Source of the DNA: Malus domestica
Lineage: Eukaryota > Streptophyta > Magnoliopsida > Rosales > Rosaceae
Direction: 5' to 3'
DNA length: 64,000 nt
NCBI RefSeq assembly: GCF_042453785.1
Contig: NC_091673.1
Location: 11,689,501 to 11,753,500, forward strand
Shown here: positions 10,291-23,263 of the stretch, piece by piece
How positions within the stretch are numbered: position 1 is the first letter of the stretch
Layout of the letters: each line of letters opens with the position of its first letter
Made by a program: the position numbers and the translations under genes
The notes under the pieces: model-generated
What the model was told of the DNA's origin: nothing
Database searches by the model: none
Seen by the model: the letters and a program-made list of their open reading frames with translations, nothing else

Positions 10291-13200
10291 TCAGTCATCT
10301 CTTCTCTTATTGTTAGCAGGAGAATTTTGCTCTGTAACGATCTTTAGAACATTAACCAATGCTCGCAAGCGGTCCCAAATGTTCATGCCATAGAGCGCTT
10401 CAACAAGTGATTCCTGGAATTCAAAGCCATTCTCCGCAACGGGATACTGTTGTTGGCCAAGTAAGAAAATCAGTCAGATTTGTAGTTTTAATGTGTGAGA
10501 GAGATGACATTACAGTTCAATTTTGTTATCTGACCTGAATAGGCTTCGGTATCTTGGTCTTAATGTACGGCCACCATCTATCCTCGACAACTGATTTTAC
10601 AAGACAACAAGCTCGCAATCCTTCTACACCAGCAAACCTTCCGAATCCACTGTCTTTCACACCACCAAATGGCAGGGACTGAAAATTCGTGAGAGTACGA
10701 GACATCTTTAGTTCATTGGATTAACAATGTCATCATGTTGAACAAAATCATAACGAGTTATGTTGCAACAAGGATACTTTTACACCTCAACTAAAGAGAT
10801 CTCTGATTTATCACAATGAAAACCTTTCATCTTCAACCAAAAATGAAAAGAACAAGGAAGAAAACTGAAACAATATCAATTGCTAGCTGATAAAATATTT
10901 ACCTGACACATGTACGTTGATGCAAAATCATTGATTGCAGCAACTCCACAGTGTATTTGGGAAGCTATCTCTTTTGCACGACGCTGGCTGCCAGAAAAAA
11001 CAGCGCAGCCAAGACCATATTTTGAGTCATTAGCAAGCTTGACAGCCTCTTCATCAGTGCTAAATTTCATTATTGGCATGATTGGTCCAAATGCCTGCAA
11101 AAATGTAGAAGGCATTTCTCCATGTAACTAATTGGAGATGAAAGGTGCACCAGAAAATGCCACAAAACACGCGAATTTAGATACCTCCTCTTGCATCAAC
11201 TTCATCGTGTGATTTACATTTTCAATGACAGTAGGTGGGAAAAACTGATCAACTGCGCCTTCACCTATATGGCCAACACTTCCCCGAACAGCAAACTTTG
11301 CTCCTTTGTCTAGGGCATCATTTACAAGGTTTTGAAGCCTTTCAGAGTGCTCTTGCAAACATATAGCTCCCATATCATACTTTCCGGTAAGTGGTGGGCC
11401 CTACAAATAAGACCAAATAATTCACAAGTTTTAAACATTAAGTTCTTAAAACTGCTACTTGATCTCAACGGAATGCTTTACGTTATTCAAAATTATAGAA
11501 TGCACAGCTCTTATTGGGCCCATCTATAAGTATACGTTGTATAACTGTCTCCACATAACTAGCTGCATAATTTTTCAGTATTTTTTTCCCGACCATTCCA
11601 GTCTATGTAATCACAAAGAACCTGGGAAGATGGGTCTGCGTCTGGCTGACATTGTAATTAAAAGGATATGTAGTGGATGCAACTGCTAACTGTGAAATCA
11701 AACTTCATTGAAATCGCGAAAAGGAAAAAACAGTTGCAAAACAACCTAAAGATTCATTTTTCATACCAAACATGCTGAAAGGGACATACTTACAGCAGAA
11801 ACAGATTTTACAATTTTGGAAACTTGACTGACAAACGAAGAATAAATCTTCTCATGAACATAGAATCTCTCAGCCCCAGCACAGTTCTGTCCACTTGACT
11901 GAAGAACTGCCCTCACAGCAATTTGGGAAACCTAAATTGAGTAGTTTAAACAGTGTTAGTGAATACAAAAAACTATAATCCAAAATATTGGCAATTAAAT
12001 GTTCATGTCTGATGAAATACATGCAGAGGTAGGAAAAAAACCATACATGTTCCACATCCACGTCTTCACAAACAATGAATGCATCTTTTCCACCAAGTTC
12101 AAGTGTAACTGGTGTAAGATTCTCAGCAGCCCTTCTCATTATCTGCAGAAATAGCAGAAGTGAAAGTTGGAAGTGAGAAGCCTGTTCTAGGAATTAAACA
12201 AGAACAGGAAATCCATCCAATCAGGCAAAAGAAGAACATACCATCTTACCCACACCAGGCGATCCAACAAATATGATCTTGTCAACAGAAGACACCAGTG
12301 CTTCTCCAGTTTCAGCAAACCTAGTGAGATAGAAAAAGTTTGATCATAAGCAGACAGTTAAACAAGACTAGAGAAGTAAACAACCCCACTCCCAACTTAA
12401 AAAAAAATAAATCAATACCCTGTTACAACGTCAACTAAATTTTCAGGTGCTCCTACAGCAGCAAGGGCTGATTGAATTATTCGGAGGTAGAAACAACCAG
12501 ACCAGGTTGCATGTTCTGAAGCCTGCAATTACAAGCATATAACTCTGTCAAATTAACAAATAATCTTCAGAGCAAATCATTAGAAGATAAACTATTTATA
12601 TATACTTTTTGTTCTGAACCAGGTTTTAATGATATATAGCCTAAATCCCCAGTAACGAATAATAGCTAACACTGATATGGGGTGTTTACACAACCATCAA
12701 GTTGAATGGAATAAGGTTTTAGGGATACAGAGACAAGTGAAGTGTCTTTCTAACAAAAAGTACAAAAGTGCAGCTAGTGATTAAATAAAATAACAGTGGG
12801 CATTCTAACAATAACTACCTTAATCACAATGCCATTTCCAGAAAACACTGCTGCCAACATTGGATTAAAAATATTATGAAAAGGATAATTCCATGACACA
12901 ATGGCACCAACAACTCCAAGGGGATGGAATTCCACTTTGGATCTCTTGTGAAGCATTGACCTTCCGCAACATCTGAATTTTTTTTCATGAGCAATAATCA
13001 CAATACAGTACAATTATACGTCTATTGGTGGAAGTGAATCTATGTTGCCTAAAAACCATTAAAAAAATAAAGATAGAAGCTCCTTATATGGGTTAAAAAG
13101 CAAGAAATTTGATTGAAATGGTAAACTTGATTTAGTGATAAGGTGAATGCCCGAAAAAGAGTACATTATAAGAAGTCAACATTAACATAAAAATTTAGAT

Positions 13201-14654
13201 GGTACTGATATCATTCAAGTCAGCAAACATCGCAAAATGTATATCACTGATATTGCAATTAAATAAACCATGATGGAGATGGCCAACAAGGTATTTATCA
13301 CAGCAGACTGTTATCCTACTCAAATTAACGGAGATCAGATAATATACAGAAAATGTAAACAAAGCAGAAGAAAAAATACCGGTATTCAGGCTTTAGCCAA
13401 CGCTCACCCTCTGAAAGAAGCCAAGTGATCTTCTCACATGTTGTCATTATTTCCCCTAGAGATGCATCTACCATAGTCTTTCCCGTATCACGTGAAGATA
13501 TTCTAATCAAAATTTATGTGTGTAAGTACACAAACTAATCTCTAATAAAAACACAGTACATGTGGAACCCATATATGAGAGAAAGAGAGAGAGAGAGATT
13601 TGAATAGAGTACTTACTCACATATAAGCTCCTGGTGTTCGATAATATACTTCAGCAGAATCCGCAGAAACTGGCGTCTTTGCTTGAAGCTACTCTTTGCC
13701 CATGCTTTTTGCGCCTTTCTTGCTTGAGCTACACGCTTCTTGACCTGACATTTACAAAGCGGAATTCACCAATTTTGTGATATTCTGATCTGGGTGATCT
13801 CCACCTCTTTTATCATTTGAACTTGTTTGTAAATGCAAAATTATCTGCCCATTTAATGCAGGCACAAAATCAACCTCATCACTTAATACCGAATGGAACA
13901 ATAATCTGCCCATTTAGAATTCAAGAAAGACGAGTACAATATTTAAACACCCTACACATTTAATTCACCAAACCCCACATCCAAGCATGCATAACACGTC
14001 TAACCTCAACGGGTGTCAGTGCAGGGAAGTATCCCAAGTATTTCATGGTTGCAGGCTCATAGCACTGAACCTTGGTCTCCGCTTGTGGTGTCCTTCCCCT
14101 CGGAGGTACCTGCACCGTAAAACCCCAATGAGAGGCTAACCAAATGAATGCTTCACACAATCACATTCAATACAACTCAAACGACAAGAATAAGTGCATA
14201 AGGAAACAAATTTGAATGCAATTACAAGCAATTTAATTACTTCCAAAACTATAACTAGATCAGATTAACCGATAAATGCGAAGAAATTAACTACAATCAA
14301 AGAACTGGAGACAAATGCTTACAAAAATTTACAAATTCTAATAACAAATACAATCAAAAGGGCGAAAAATCTTTGAGAAACTCACGTATATGAAACTGTT
14401 CTCCTGCGTCTGATTCCCGTCATCCAACACTGCCATTGATCAAACCACGCCCAATTAATCAATCAATCACACAATCTAGAGAGAGAAAGAGGAGAGAGAG
14501 AGAGAGGGAGAGAGAGGGAGGGAGAGGGAGGTAGCAGCGTACCGTCAGAAGCATCGACATCGATAGAAGGCACGTTGTGGGGAATGAGCAACAAGAGGAA
14601 CCGACAAACGGCGTAAGCAAATCCGAGGACGAACAGAGCCCACCAAAACGCCAT
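10291..14654 (-). CDS. ALDH22A1: Aldehyde dehydrogenase family 22 member
   Basis: Fourteen exons join in phase to 596 residues, the length I recall for Arabidopsis ALDH22A1. On the minus strand they are 14654-14543, 14429-14386, 14109-14005, 13744-13617, 13502-13380, 12972-12819, 12522-12419, 12320-12242, 12142-12047, 11931-11794, 11400-11185, 11094-10903, 10678-10535 and 10446-10291. Residues 3-24 form a hydrophobic anchor ([20 protein letters not shown]), so the enzyme is probably membrane-bound or secretory. Catalytic residues are present: Glu about 298 in TLELGGKDA and Cys about 332 in SSGQNCAG. The glycine motif is [10 protein letters not shown]. It should oxidise aldehydes with NAD(P)+; the natural substrate of family 22 is unclear and stress roles have been proposed. 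The 44-nt exon 2 is unusually short. No break or missing exon was found. Confidence 0.93.
14460..14532. repeat. GA-rich microsatellite in ALDH22A1 intron 1
   Basis: An imperfect (GA)n/(GGGA)n tract just inside the first intron of the minus-strand gene. It generates Ser/Leu-rich spurious frames on the opposite strand. Confidence 0.7.
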
Positions 14655-17600
14655 CGTTTAGAAGCAGAACACAAATCAAACGTCCTTACGCTGGAGACGA
14701 GAAGGCTGAAACAAAAACTTGCAGTTGCGTTTTCTGGCTACGAAGAAAACAAAACGAAAACAGGAAAACCCGAAAAAGCGACGGAGGGAGAATCTCTGGG
14801 AGGAGTTGGCTTTGGAAGTGGATCGAGCTTACTTGTTTACTGGGGCTCCTCTTCCACTTTCTTCGCCGGGATATTTTGAGATGGACGGCTGCGATGACAT
14901 CTGTGATTTGATCGGGTCAGGCATGCTTGAGTTCAAGTGGAAGGATTTTTTTTTTTAAATTTTTTTTTAATGGGGACTATTGATGGTAAATTACGATTAT
15001 CCATTTATTCTTGGGGCTATGAAGATTCACACTTGGCCACAAGTGTGGCTTCCATACCAGCAGTGAGTTTCGAATCTGAGACCTCCAATTTATAGTTTGA
15101 AAGAAGCTTCGTAATCCTTTCTTTACCGGACCACCAACTTGTGGTCCAAGCAGAAGGACTGGAGTGAGGGAGAAATGTTCGTGTGTGGATCCTGTAAATC
15201 ACGTGTTAATCTGCTACGGCGCGTGAGGTACTAAATTTTTTAGTACTATTTTTAGCGGTTAGATCTTGGTTATTTCAAAGAAAAAACCTCACGTCATCAA
15301 AATCAAGTGCAATCCATATTCATAGACCATAATTATGACTATTATCACAAATCAAAGTCTCCGTTCTCATAGCACATGGTTCAGATGTTTTTTCAAGATC
15401 ATTTGCATTTTTATTAAGAATTAGTTACTAAAATATTTTCATTAAAAACACTTTTAGTTATTTTAGAAGCATTTTTAAATGAGGGTTCAGGCTTAAACCC
15501 ATGAAACTTGAAGCACACGGCCGTAAGGTTCCTTACTTCTCTAGCTTTTCTCATATTCTTGTAGTAATTATCTTGAAAAACCAAAAACAAATTAACAACT
15601 AGCAAGAAACCATGTTGATGCGTTCATATTTACACGCTTAGATAAAACCACAATAAGTCATGATTAATTAATAATGATATGAATTGATTGTATGTACATG
15701 ATAAATAATGAATAATGCGTCATCAGATATTTCTACATTTATTAGAGTTGCGGATCACATATTTCACTAAAGTAAAAAAACGAGATGCAAATAATTAAAC
15801 ATTATTTATTAATCATAATACGGACCGTTTACGTTTCTCACATGAAATAAAAGAACAAGAAGCAAGCAATTTTGCCTATTATGATTTGAGAAGCGATTTT
15901 TCTAAACCATTTTCTCCCTTTATACATTCAAGTATAATTTCGTACATTGAATTGAATAATTCAAACGATAATTAAATGACAAATCTAAACAATTGGGGAT
16001 TCGGGAGTAGGTTTCTCTCCCTCCTATTCTCATCCCATTCATTCTCCTTCTCTCACACTTTGTTTTTTATCTTATTGTCTTTATAAAAAATCAATATAAG
16101 ATATTGACGTGATTTAACCATAATCATTCAAGTATGATAAAAAAGAAGAAGAGATATTAGAAAAAGAGAGAATCATCCTTCGTTTCACAAACAATGATTA
16201 TTATTTATAGAAAACTTCATTTTAATCCTTAAAAAAGATGAGTTTTAGATTATAACCATATGTAAGATTAAAATCCAATTTTAGTCCCTAGCACATTTAA
16301 TCATATCATTTATTAGTTGTATTTTGATGTTTTATTTTATCCTTTTATTTTTATTTTAATGTATTAATTACATTTAAATTTAATTTTTATTTCATTCATC
16401 ATAATATATTTTAATGTCTACATTTAGGCAACTAATTTTTTTATAATATATATTCCGATAACAATTTTGTATGTTCTCTATTTAGGTACATTAATACATT
16501 TGAATATTTTGGTATATCCATCGGTACAAACATGTAGTTACATTGATTCAATATAATGCATTTCGGTCAATATAATGTATTTCGTTATGTACACTTTGGT
16601 ACACACATTTGAGTATCGACTTTTAGGTACATTAATTCAATTATTATATTTCGGTAAATACATTTAGGTACATACATTTTGGTATTGATATTTAGGTACA
16701 TACATTTTCGGTATTGACATTTAGGTACATACATTTCGGTATTGACATTTAGGTACATTAATTCAACATAATACATTTCGGAACATACATTTAGGTTCAT
16801 TATAATATATTTCGTTACAATCATGTAGGTACAAATATTTCGGTACAAAAAAAAGTCAATTTTATATATTTTGGCACAATCATTTATGAACACTTATGTA
16901 TTTATATATTTTTGTATCACAATTTTTTTTTAATATTTTCTCATTTACATTCATTTCTAATTAAAAAAAAAACTAAATATGTGCATATTAATAAAATTAA
17001 AATTTAATATGGAGAGATTAAATAAAAATACACATTAAATAACAAAAATTGAATGTAAATTTTGATAAAAGTACACTCAAGGGATTAAATTGAATATTTA
17101 ATCTAGCACCATATTTTTTTTTAAATTTTAATCTTTTGCAAGGATTAATGTTCAAAAATCCCTATTATTTATTAACAAAGGAAATTTAGAATATTAAATG
17201 CTCTAGAACACTATGAAAATCCCCAGGTTTGCAGTCTTTGCTTTGAATCTCAACCTTGTAAAAAACAAGCCGGAATCAAGCCTTCCATTTGAAGCTCATA
17301 AAAGCAAACGACATGTCGTTTCAGTTACGCGCGTTTTGGGGCGAAACACTCCCGGATCCCCAACACAGTGACACATAACCATTTTAACATATCAACTGTC
17401 ATTATTCAATCGTGTCTTATTCTCATAATTCGAAGCAAAGACAAACAATATCACTTCCCCAAAACATTCACCGTCCGATGCCAAGAGGGAACGTCGGACA
17501 GAGCGAAATGTGTAGTCGCACAAAACCTTAAATTTGAAGGGATCTTTAAAATTTTGTCATATAATATTATGTAATAATGTTCTATATTTAGAAATTGGCT

Positions 17601-17660
17601 CTTGTTAACAGTTCAAAACCTCATTGCATTCCTTATAAGAGTAATTTTTTTTCCTTTTTA
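14655..17660. other. ALDH22A1 upstream region and gene-free spacer
   Basis: The promoter of the minus-strand ALDH gene must begin here. The rest is AT-rich. A degenerate family C-like stretch at about 16008-16190 includes CCTCCTATTCTCATCCCATT and ATATTGACGTGATTTAACCA. A tandem repeat at 16600-16900 is listed separately. No gene found. Confidence 0.45.
16600..16900. repeat. Minisatellite with a unit of about 28 bp
   Basis: Degenerate tandem units of the form GGTATTGACATTTAGGTACA followed by TACATTTC, clearest from 16680 to 16760. A minus-strand open frame through it encodes a repeated Met-Tyr-Val-Pro-Lys-Cys pattern, which is a consequence of the repeat and not a gene. Confidence 0.75.
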
Positions 17661-17669
17661 AATATAAAA

Positions 17670-17797
17670 GAGTAATGCTCAGACGACTAAATTTGTAAAC
17701 TAAATGATGTGTCAAAAATAGGAAATGAGTACATATATCAACTCATTGTCTAATTTACAAAATTTTGTCTACAAATTTAGTCTCCCTAGCATTACTC
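17670..17797. mobile_element. MITE, family D, with perfect 9-bp target duplication
   Basis: Inverted ends GAGTAATGCTC and TAGTCTCCCTAGCATTACTC. AATATAAAA occurs immediately on both sides (17661-17669 and 17798-17806). The 9-bp duplication indicates Mutator-type insertion. Related copies lie at 43735 and 44000. Confidence 0.85.
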
Positions 17798-17806
17798 AAT
17801 ATAAAA

Positions 17807-18376
17807 ATTTAGAGTACAATGAGATATTCTGATTGTCGATAATAACATAAAAAAATGATGGTTTTCAAAATTTTAATATAATAATATTATATATTCAAGT
17901 GAAATTTTAAAGTTAGAGTTTTGAAGTTTTTTTTTTTCATGTTTGGTTGTTTAAGATTGAATTGTTTTTATTATTTAGTGAATGTTATGTTTGCAGTTTT
18001 TTTTAAGTATAATTAATGATATTTGTAAACTTACAATCAGTGAGTGCTAAATTTTGTTTTGATTTTGTAATTGTTTCCTAACATCAATACATTGTTTTAC
18101 TTTTTAAAAAAAAAAAACTATCTTAAAGAGGGATTCTTTTATAAATTTCGTACATGACCTCCGAAATATCAGAAACGGTCTGCCGAAGCCTATTCCTAAT
18201 TCTCGGGGCTCCACACAAAGAACCATCCAACGGCTAGCATAAACTACAAGTGGAGTCATCACATCGTTACACATACCCGAGTTCCCTCATGGTGGTCATT
18301 GCATGGAGAGCTCTTCTTTCTCAAGACTCTGAACTTTCGGTTGTTTCTGACCAGCTTTCCAGAGAGAGTGAGAGAG
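17807..18376. other. Upstream region of the universal stress protein gene
   Basis: AT-rich to about 18120, then more balanced sequence that probably contains the promoter and leader of the gene starting at 18377. I could not fix a TATA box. Confidence 0.4.
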
Positions 18377-19868
18377 ATGGAAGACAGGAGAGTAGGAGTG
18401 GCAGTGGATTTCTCGCCGGGCAGCAGGGCAGCCCTGAAATGGGCTGTCGAGAACGTTGCCCGGAAAGGCGATCACCTTATCCTGGTGGTGGTCCGGCCTG
18501 AAGAGTACTACGAGCAGGGCGAGATGCAGCTCTGGGGCGTCACCGGTTCACGTACGCCGCCCCCTCTCTCTTTCTCTCTCTATAAATTTATAGATCAAGA
18601 TTTAAACTTTCTCTCTTGCTTTTGTCATTTGTTTTTTATTTTTGGGTTTTGTTTGTAATGAGTGTGACTCAATTTTCAGCACTGATAAAAAAAAAAACTG
18701 AAAAATACATAAAACTATGGTGGTCTCTATCAAGACTTTTTGTTTCAAGTTTGGAAAATTTGTGTTTAGTTTTTAAATTCGATTTGTGGGTTTTGTTTGA
18801 GATTATGAGTGCATGCATGGTGATTAGTTGATAAATCGATGGACTTGTTTGCAGCTTTGATTCCTGTGAAGGATTTTTCTGATCCCAACGTTATGAAGAA
18901 GTATGGAGTGAACCCTGACGCTGAAACCATCAACATCGCCAACGGTGCGACGCAGAAAGAGGTTAGAGTTTAGAAATTGATTTCTTTTAATTATTATTAA
19001 TCTTGAAGAATCATACTAATTAAGCTATATTTTGATGATATGATTAAAAAAAAAATTGATAACTAATAAGTGGTGTGATAATTAATAATTATTGGGTTGG
19101 ATTGGAGCAGGTTACGGTGGTGATGAAGATCTACTGGGGCGATGCCCGTGAGAAGATTCTTGAGGCTATTGACAAGACCCCCTTGAGCTTCCTTGTTATT
19201 GGAAGCAGAGGCCTTGGCAAGATTCAGAGGTACATATTCATATACATTATAATTCATAGCATGTTTTCGATTTTAATTTGAAATGAATTGCACCGTGCAA
19301 AAGTTGCAGTTAACTTGATAGTTTAATGAACAGAGAAACTGTGTCACTAGTACTACGGTTTAGTAAGTGGGAGGTTATAGGTTAAACTCCCTGAATGACG
19401 ATCGAGTTTGATACCAATTTATTATGTTGGCCAATTGTGTGGCATAATTCAATTTTTCCACCCCTTCAGTGTAAAATAGCTTTGTGTATTAAAAATGGAC
19501 ACAGGAATTGTAAGTTTAGGGGTGGTTTTTGAAATTTTTTTATGATACGTCTACTAAATTTACAAGTTAACTGGCTAAAAACAGACTTAGAATTTCTGTT
19601 TGTGTTTTGGGATTGTTGTGTACATGTGGTGGAGTTGGTTGAGGATGTGTCATTCTTTTCCATGGGAAATTATTCTGAACCTTTTTAAGAATCTGCTTTT
19701 AGTTGACTGTATGTATCTTTGGATTCAATGTTTAGGATTATGATTGGATTTCGACGTGCTTGTTGTTTTTGCAGGGTTATAATGGGCAGTGTCAGCATCC
19801 ATATCGTAAATAATGCTTCGTGCCCAGTTACTGTCGTCAAGAGTCACTATGAGTCTCATGACAACTAA
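18377..19868 (+). CDS. Universal stress protein (UspA-like)
   Basis: Four exons, 18377-18551, 18855-18961, 19111-19229 and 19775-19868, join in phase to 164 residues. That is the usual size of plant single-domain USPs. The start RRVGVAVDFSPGSRAALKWA is the classic first strand and helix. A middle segment, IPVKDFSDPNVMKKYG, is typical of the plant group. The ATP-binding signature G-x2-G-x9-G-S is intact at about residues 125-139 (GSRGLGKIQRVIMGS). The protein ends CPVTVVKSHYESHDN. Such proteins are small, usually cytosolic, dimeric nucleotide binders induced by stress; no specific partner can be inferred. The ATG chosen starts the conserved domain. Intron 3 carries a degenerate SINE-like insertion (19338-19490). 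Confidence 0.9.
19338..19490 (+). mobile_element. SINE-like insertion in USP intron 3
   Basis: CTAGTACTACGGTTTAGTAA followed by GGGAGGTTATAGGTTAAACT matches the head of the SINE-like copy at 52112. The tail region CACCCCTTCAGTGTAAA corresponds to its CTCCCTCACCTCATTAGTGT. Degenerate; boundaries approximate. Confidence 0.5.
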
Positions 19869-20299
19869 ATCCTTTGTCCTCAATGCCTGCTTGGTGAATA
19901 AGTAGAATGCATCAATTGCTTCCTTTCTTGCAGCTGCAAGCCTTTTAGTTTGCACAAGATTTAGTTTTTATCTGAATAAGATCTAGTTAACTTATGGTTT
20001 CAGCTGTTTGTTGCTGTATGTTGGAGTTGGACAAATTTGATGTACCTATATCGGTACATTATATGCATTTGCTACCGTATATAATGTGAATTCAAGTTGT
20101 TGTCCAAGATGTTGATGCTAGTTGACCTTGAGTTTAGCCCAAGTGGTGAGGAACAAGGAAGAGTAAAGGGTTAGGGTTAGGATTAGGATCGGCCAGGGTT
20201 CGGGGTAGTATATTAGGGTTAGGGTCGGTATGTAACAACAAACAACAAAAACAAGCTTAAGCTCTTCTTTTATAAGGTATGCAGTGCACAAAATAGCCG

Positions 20300-20302
<3 letters not shown>

Positions 20303-20353
<51 letters not shown>
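20303..20353. repeat. (AG)n microsatellite
   Basis: About 25 uninterrupted AG units downstream of the USP gene. A second, shorter GA tract lies at 20546-20568. Confidence 0.95.
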
Positions 20354-20355
<2 letters not shown>

Positions 20356-20545
20356 ATCCTCCTATTATAGGAGATTGAATTCTAGTCCCCTAATTTGAAA
20401 GCCAAAACTGTGAATACAAATAATGTGTTAAGTTAAATTCCATTGATAGCCAAACAATATAAGGCATTATTCACCAATCACACACGGTGGTTATTATCTT
20501 GTTTCAAAAATGATATATTGCAGAAAGCAAATGTAAGTGTTAACA

Positions 20546-20568
20546 AGAGAGAGAGAGAGAGAGAGAGA
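20546..20568. repeat. (GA)n microsatellite
   Basis: About 11 GA units, 200 bases after a longer tract of the same type. Confidence 0.95.
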
Positions 20569-20829
20569 TGAATTTTCACTTGTATTCCTTCATAACAATA
20601 ATTACATTACAATGTGGTATTTATAGCTTATACTAATACCAACACTCCTAACTAACTCCATACATCAACCAATCACAATATGACACATGTCATTCTATCT
20701 AATACACTAATCATATCTGTCAACCTATCATCACACACAGTGGTTATTATCTTGTATCAAAAGCCTCCCATTCTTTCATTTTCTTCTCTTCGAATTCCTT
20801 CCACCCTACAAACAAATTCAGAAACAACA

Positions 20830-21664
20830 ATGGATCCAAGGTGCTATACTCAAACGCCTCTCATCATCTTATTCTTCTTCATTTTCGGCTTTATAACTCC
20901 CGCGAAAGCTGTATGCAAGCCCCGGGACTTGAAACTGAGGTACCTAACTTGCAGGCTTCCGTGCCTCCTAGTAAGCCACAGCCGGGTCAAGTCTTCCCTT
21001 CATCGCGGTCAGCAGGCCCCCCACCAACCCGTAGTCCTACTCCGGCCCCCGGCCCCAACTCCCTCCCCAAACCCTCCTTCACAGCCTCCACAAGCATCAC
21101 CCCCTGCTGGCAATTCATTTTCTCCATCTTCCTCCTCATCCTTTCTTCGCCGTTCTTCTGTCAGCCCGCGCGGAAACCTCTTTGCGCAGCCTTTTGTTCT
21201 CAACACGGCCTCATCATCAACCCCTCCTAACCCGGCGATCCAAGAACTATGCAAAAACACCGACTACCTTGATCTTTGCATCTTATCCCTGACCCCTTTC
21301 CAACCACCCAAGGTTGACCCCGTATCCGCGCTTGGGATGGCAATCAAGGTTTGCACCGCACACGCCCAGATGTCTCTAGCCGCAGCCTCAAAACTTCTGA
21401 CAACGCCTAACACTGCACGTGGAACGATCGCTGCTCTCAGTGATTGCAAGGACATGTACTCTAATGGACGGCCTTCAGAGCGCCATTGATGCAATCCAGA
21501 GCCACGACATTGGCACGATTAATAGCATGCTTAGCAGGGTGGTAACCGATGCTGTGCCGTGTGGGGACGGGTTTGAAGGAGAGTAATCTCCGCTGGGTGA
21601 TTACGACGACAAGCTTCGTAAAATGGCTAGCAATTGCCTTGCCATTGCTTCCTTGATCAAGTGA
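20830..21664 (+). pseudogene. Proline-rich pectinesterase-inhibitor (PMEI)-like gene, broken
   Basis: ATG at 20830 opens a hydrophobic signal peptide (TPLIILFFFIFGFITPAKA). The homologous path then changes frame. From about 20930 a Pro/Ser-rich stretch reads best in one frame (VPNLQASVPPSKPQPGQVFP), then in another (PSQPPQASPPAGNSFSP). The PMEI domain follows from about 21235: IQELCKNTDYLDLC, then AAASKLLTT and DCKDMYSN. At about 21462 the frame shifts again into GLQSAIDAIQSHDIGTIN and AVPCGDGFEG. A TAA interrupts at 21584-21586, before LGDYDDKLRKMASNCLAIAS and the expected terminal stop at 21662-21664. Intact relatives are secreted inhibitors of pectin methylesterase or invertase. Two or three frame changes plus a stop argue for a pseudogene. 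Sequencing error could explain one break but hardly all. Confidence 0.7.
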
Positions 21665-23263
21665 TGATCAAGATCTCTCTGTATATATATCTTCAGTTCC
21701 TTCCCTTTTGTTTTGTGCTGTTTCTTGTTGTACAAGAAAAGCATCTCACATAACTAGCAAATTGATAAGAATAGAGATGTAGGAATACATAAATTAAAGC
21801 TTACATTTTGTACTGTAGCATGTATTATTTGTCTTTATTTCTTGAGAAGCATTACACCTAGCCTACAGGATTTACTTGTATATATGCTATTATGCAAATT
21901 CACTTTTTTTTGTATCACATTCATTTCGGGGTATAGGGATTTGAAACTTGAAAGAATGTGTTTGAATAGGGGATCTCAAACCAAAGATTTGGAGTATTTA
22001 AATTTTGTGGTTAATTGTTTCATGAGATTTTGATAATATTAATCAGTTCATCGAATCCACATATATTTGATTATTTAAGGGTATAAACTTTGAAGAAAAT
22101 TATTATTAGCACTCTTAAAAATGTCTATTATGTCTGTACACCTCTCTTATTAGAAAATTAGAGAGTGATGTTCGTAGAGCAAATGAAAAAAGGGAGAAAT
22201 TGTATTTCGAGAACTACATCACTTATTCCACTATGTTTGAAGAGTACTTGATCGAGATAAAAGAGAAACAAATAAGAGATAAAGAGTTATGTCAACCATT
22301 CAACTATACATCTTTCTATCTACATCTTCTTTTTTGTTGATATTCGATAATAAGGGAGGAGCAATTATGAAAGATCTGGAATGCTCATGTAAAAATATTT
22401 AATCACTCGAGTTATAAGCTCCTTACCAAAAATATTAATGTTACAAATACGTAACAAAAATCGTCCTTTTGAAAGTAGACAATTGAGACACAAAAGTTAA
22501 AAAAAAAAAAATTATTTACAAGAATACTTCTTTATGAGCAAGGATAAATAATATAAAAAAATGGAAACAGCTAGTCTGTAGCTTTAATTCGAGAAATATT
22601 CAAAACTAATCTTAACTATGGAAAATTGGATCCTAAGTTGAATGCAGAAGACACACATGGGTTAACTAACTTTAGTTATGTCGAAATCTACAAAAAACTA
22701 GTACGTTCTTCCATGGCTAATCAAGGTAAGCAGTGCTTTGATTCTGGACCGTCAAGGCCAATATCTTGCACGACATCACCGTTGAAGAGAATTATCATTT
22801 AGTATTATAATTTAATGATATTTATTTTTACTTATAAATAAATAATCTTAGGTTTAAATTTTGTGAATGACGACTTTGTCACTAATTCATACCCCATCCC
22901 ATATTGTAAATATCTATTGTGAATGCAAATTTCCGTCTTCTTTTTTGACGAAAATGCACCTGCAAAACAATCAACACCTAAGATCAGGGTCACATTTGAT
23001 CTTGATTGAGCCGTTATTGTCCATTGCATGAGCATGGAAATCCTGATGTGTCTCAAGAGTAATTTTGTATTTTATTATAAAAATCCACGTGTCGTCTCTA
23101 TAATTTTTTTGATTATTTTTTGGTCCACATACACAGTATTAAAAAAAAAAAAAAAAGTCAGCAGTGTTTCCCGTTTGTGCTTGGCAGGTCTAGCCTCAAG
23201 TATTGAGTTTGACCGCTTGAGCAATATTCCCAAGCCTACGACTGGTTTCGTACACAAAATAAA
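21665..23263. other. Gene-free spacer
   Basis: AT-rich sequence after the broken PMEI-like gene. Short frames here have no recognisable products. The segment at 22720-22790 (GGTAAGCAGTGCTTTGATTC and beyond) is more GC-rich but I cannot assign it. Confidence 0.4.

Noticed and set aside
14577-14958. Plus-strand frames over ALDH22A1 exon 1
   Set aside because: Antisense to the first exon and upstream region of ALDH22A1.
16585-16893. Minus-strand 102-residue Cys/Pro repeat protein
   Set aside because: Produced by a tandem DNA repeat; no start context or homologue known to me.
20841-21230. Separate 129-residue proline-rich protein
   Set aside because: It is the alternate frame of the broken PMEI-like gene, not an independent gene.
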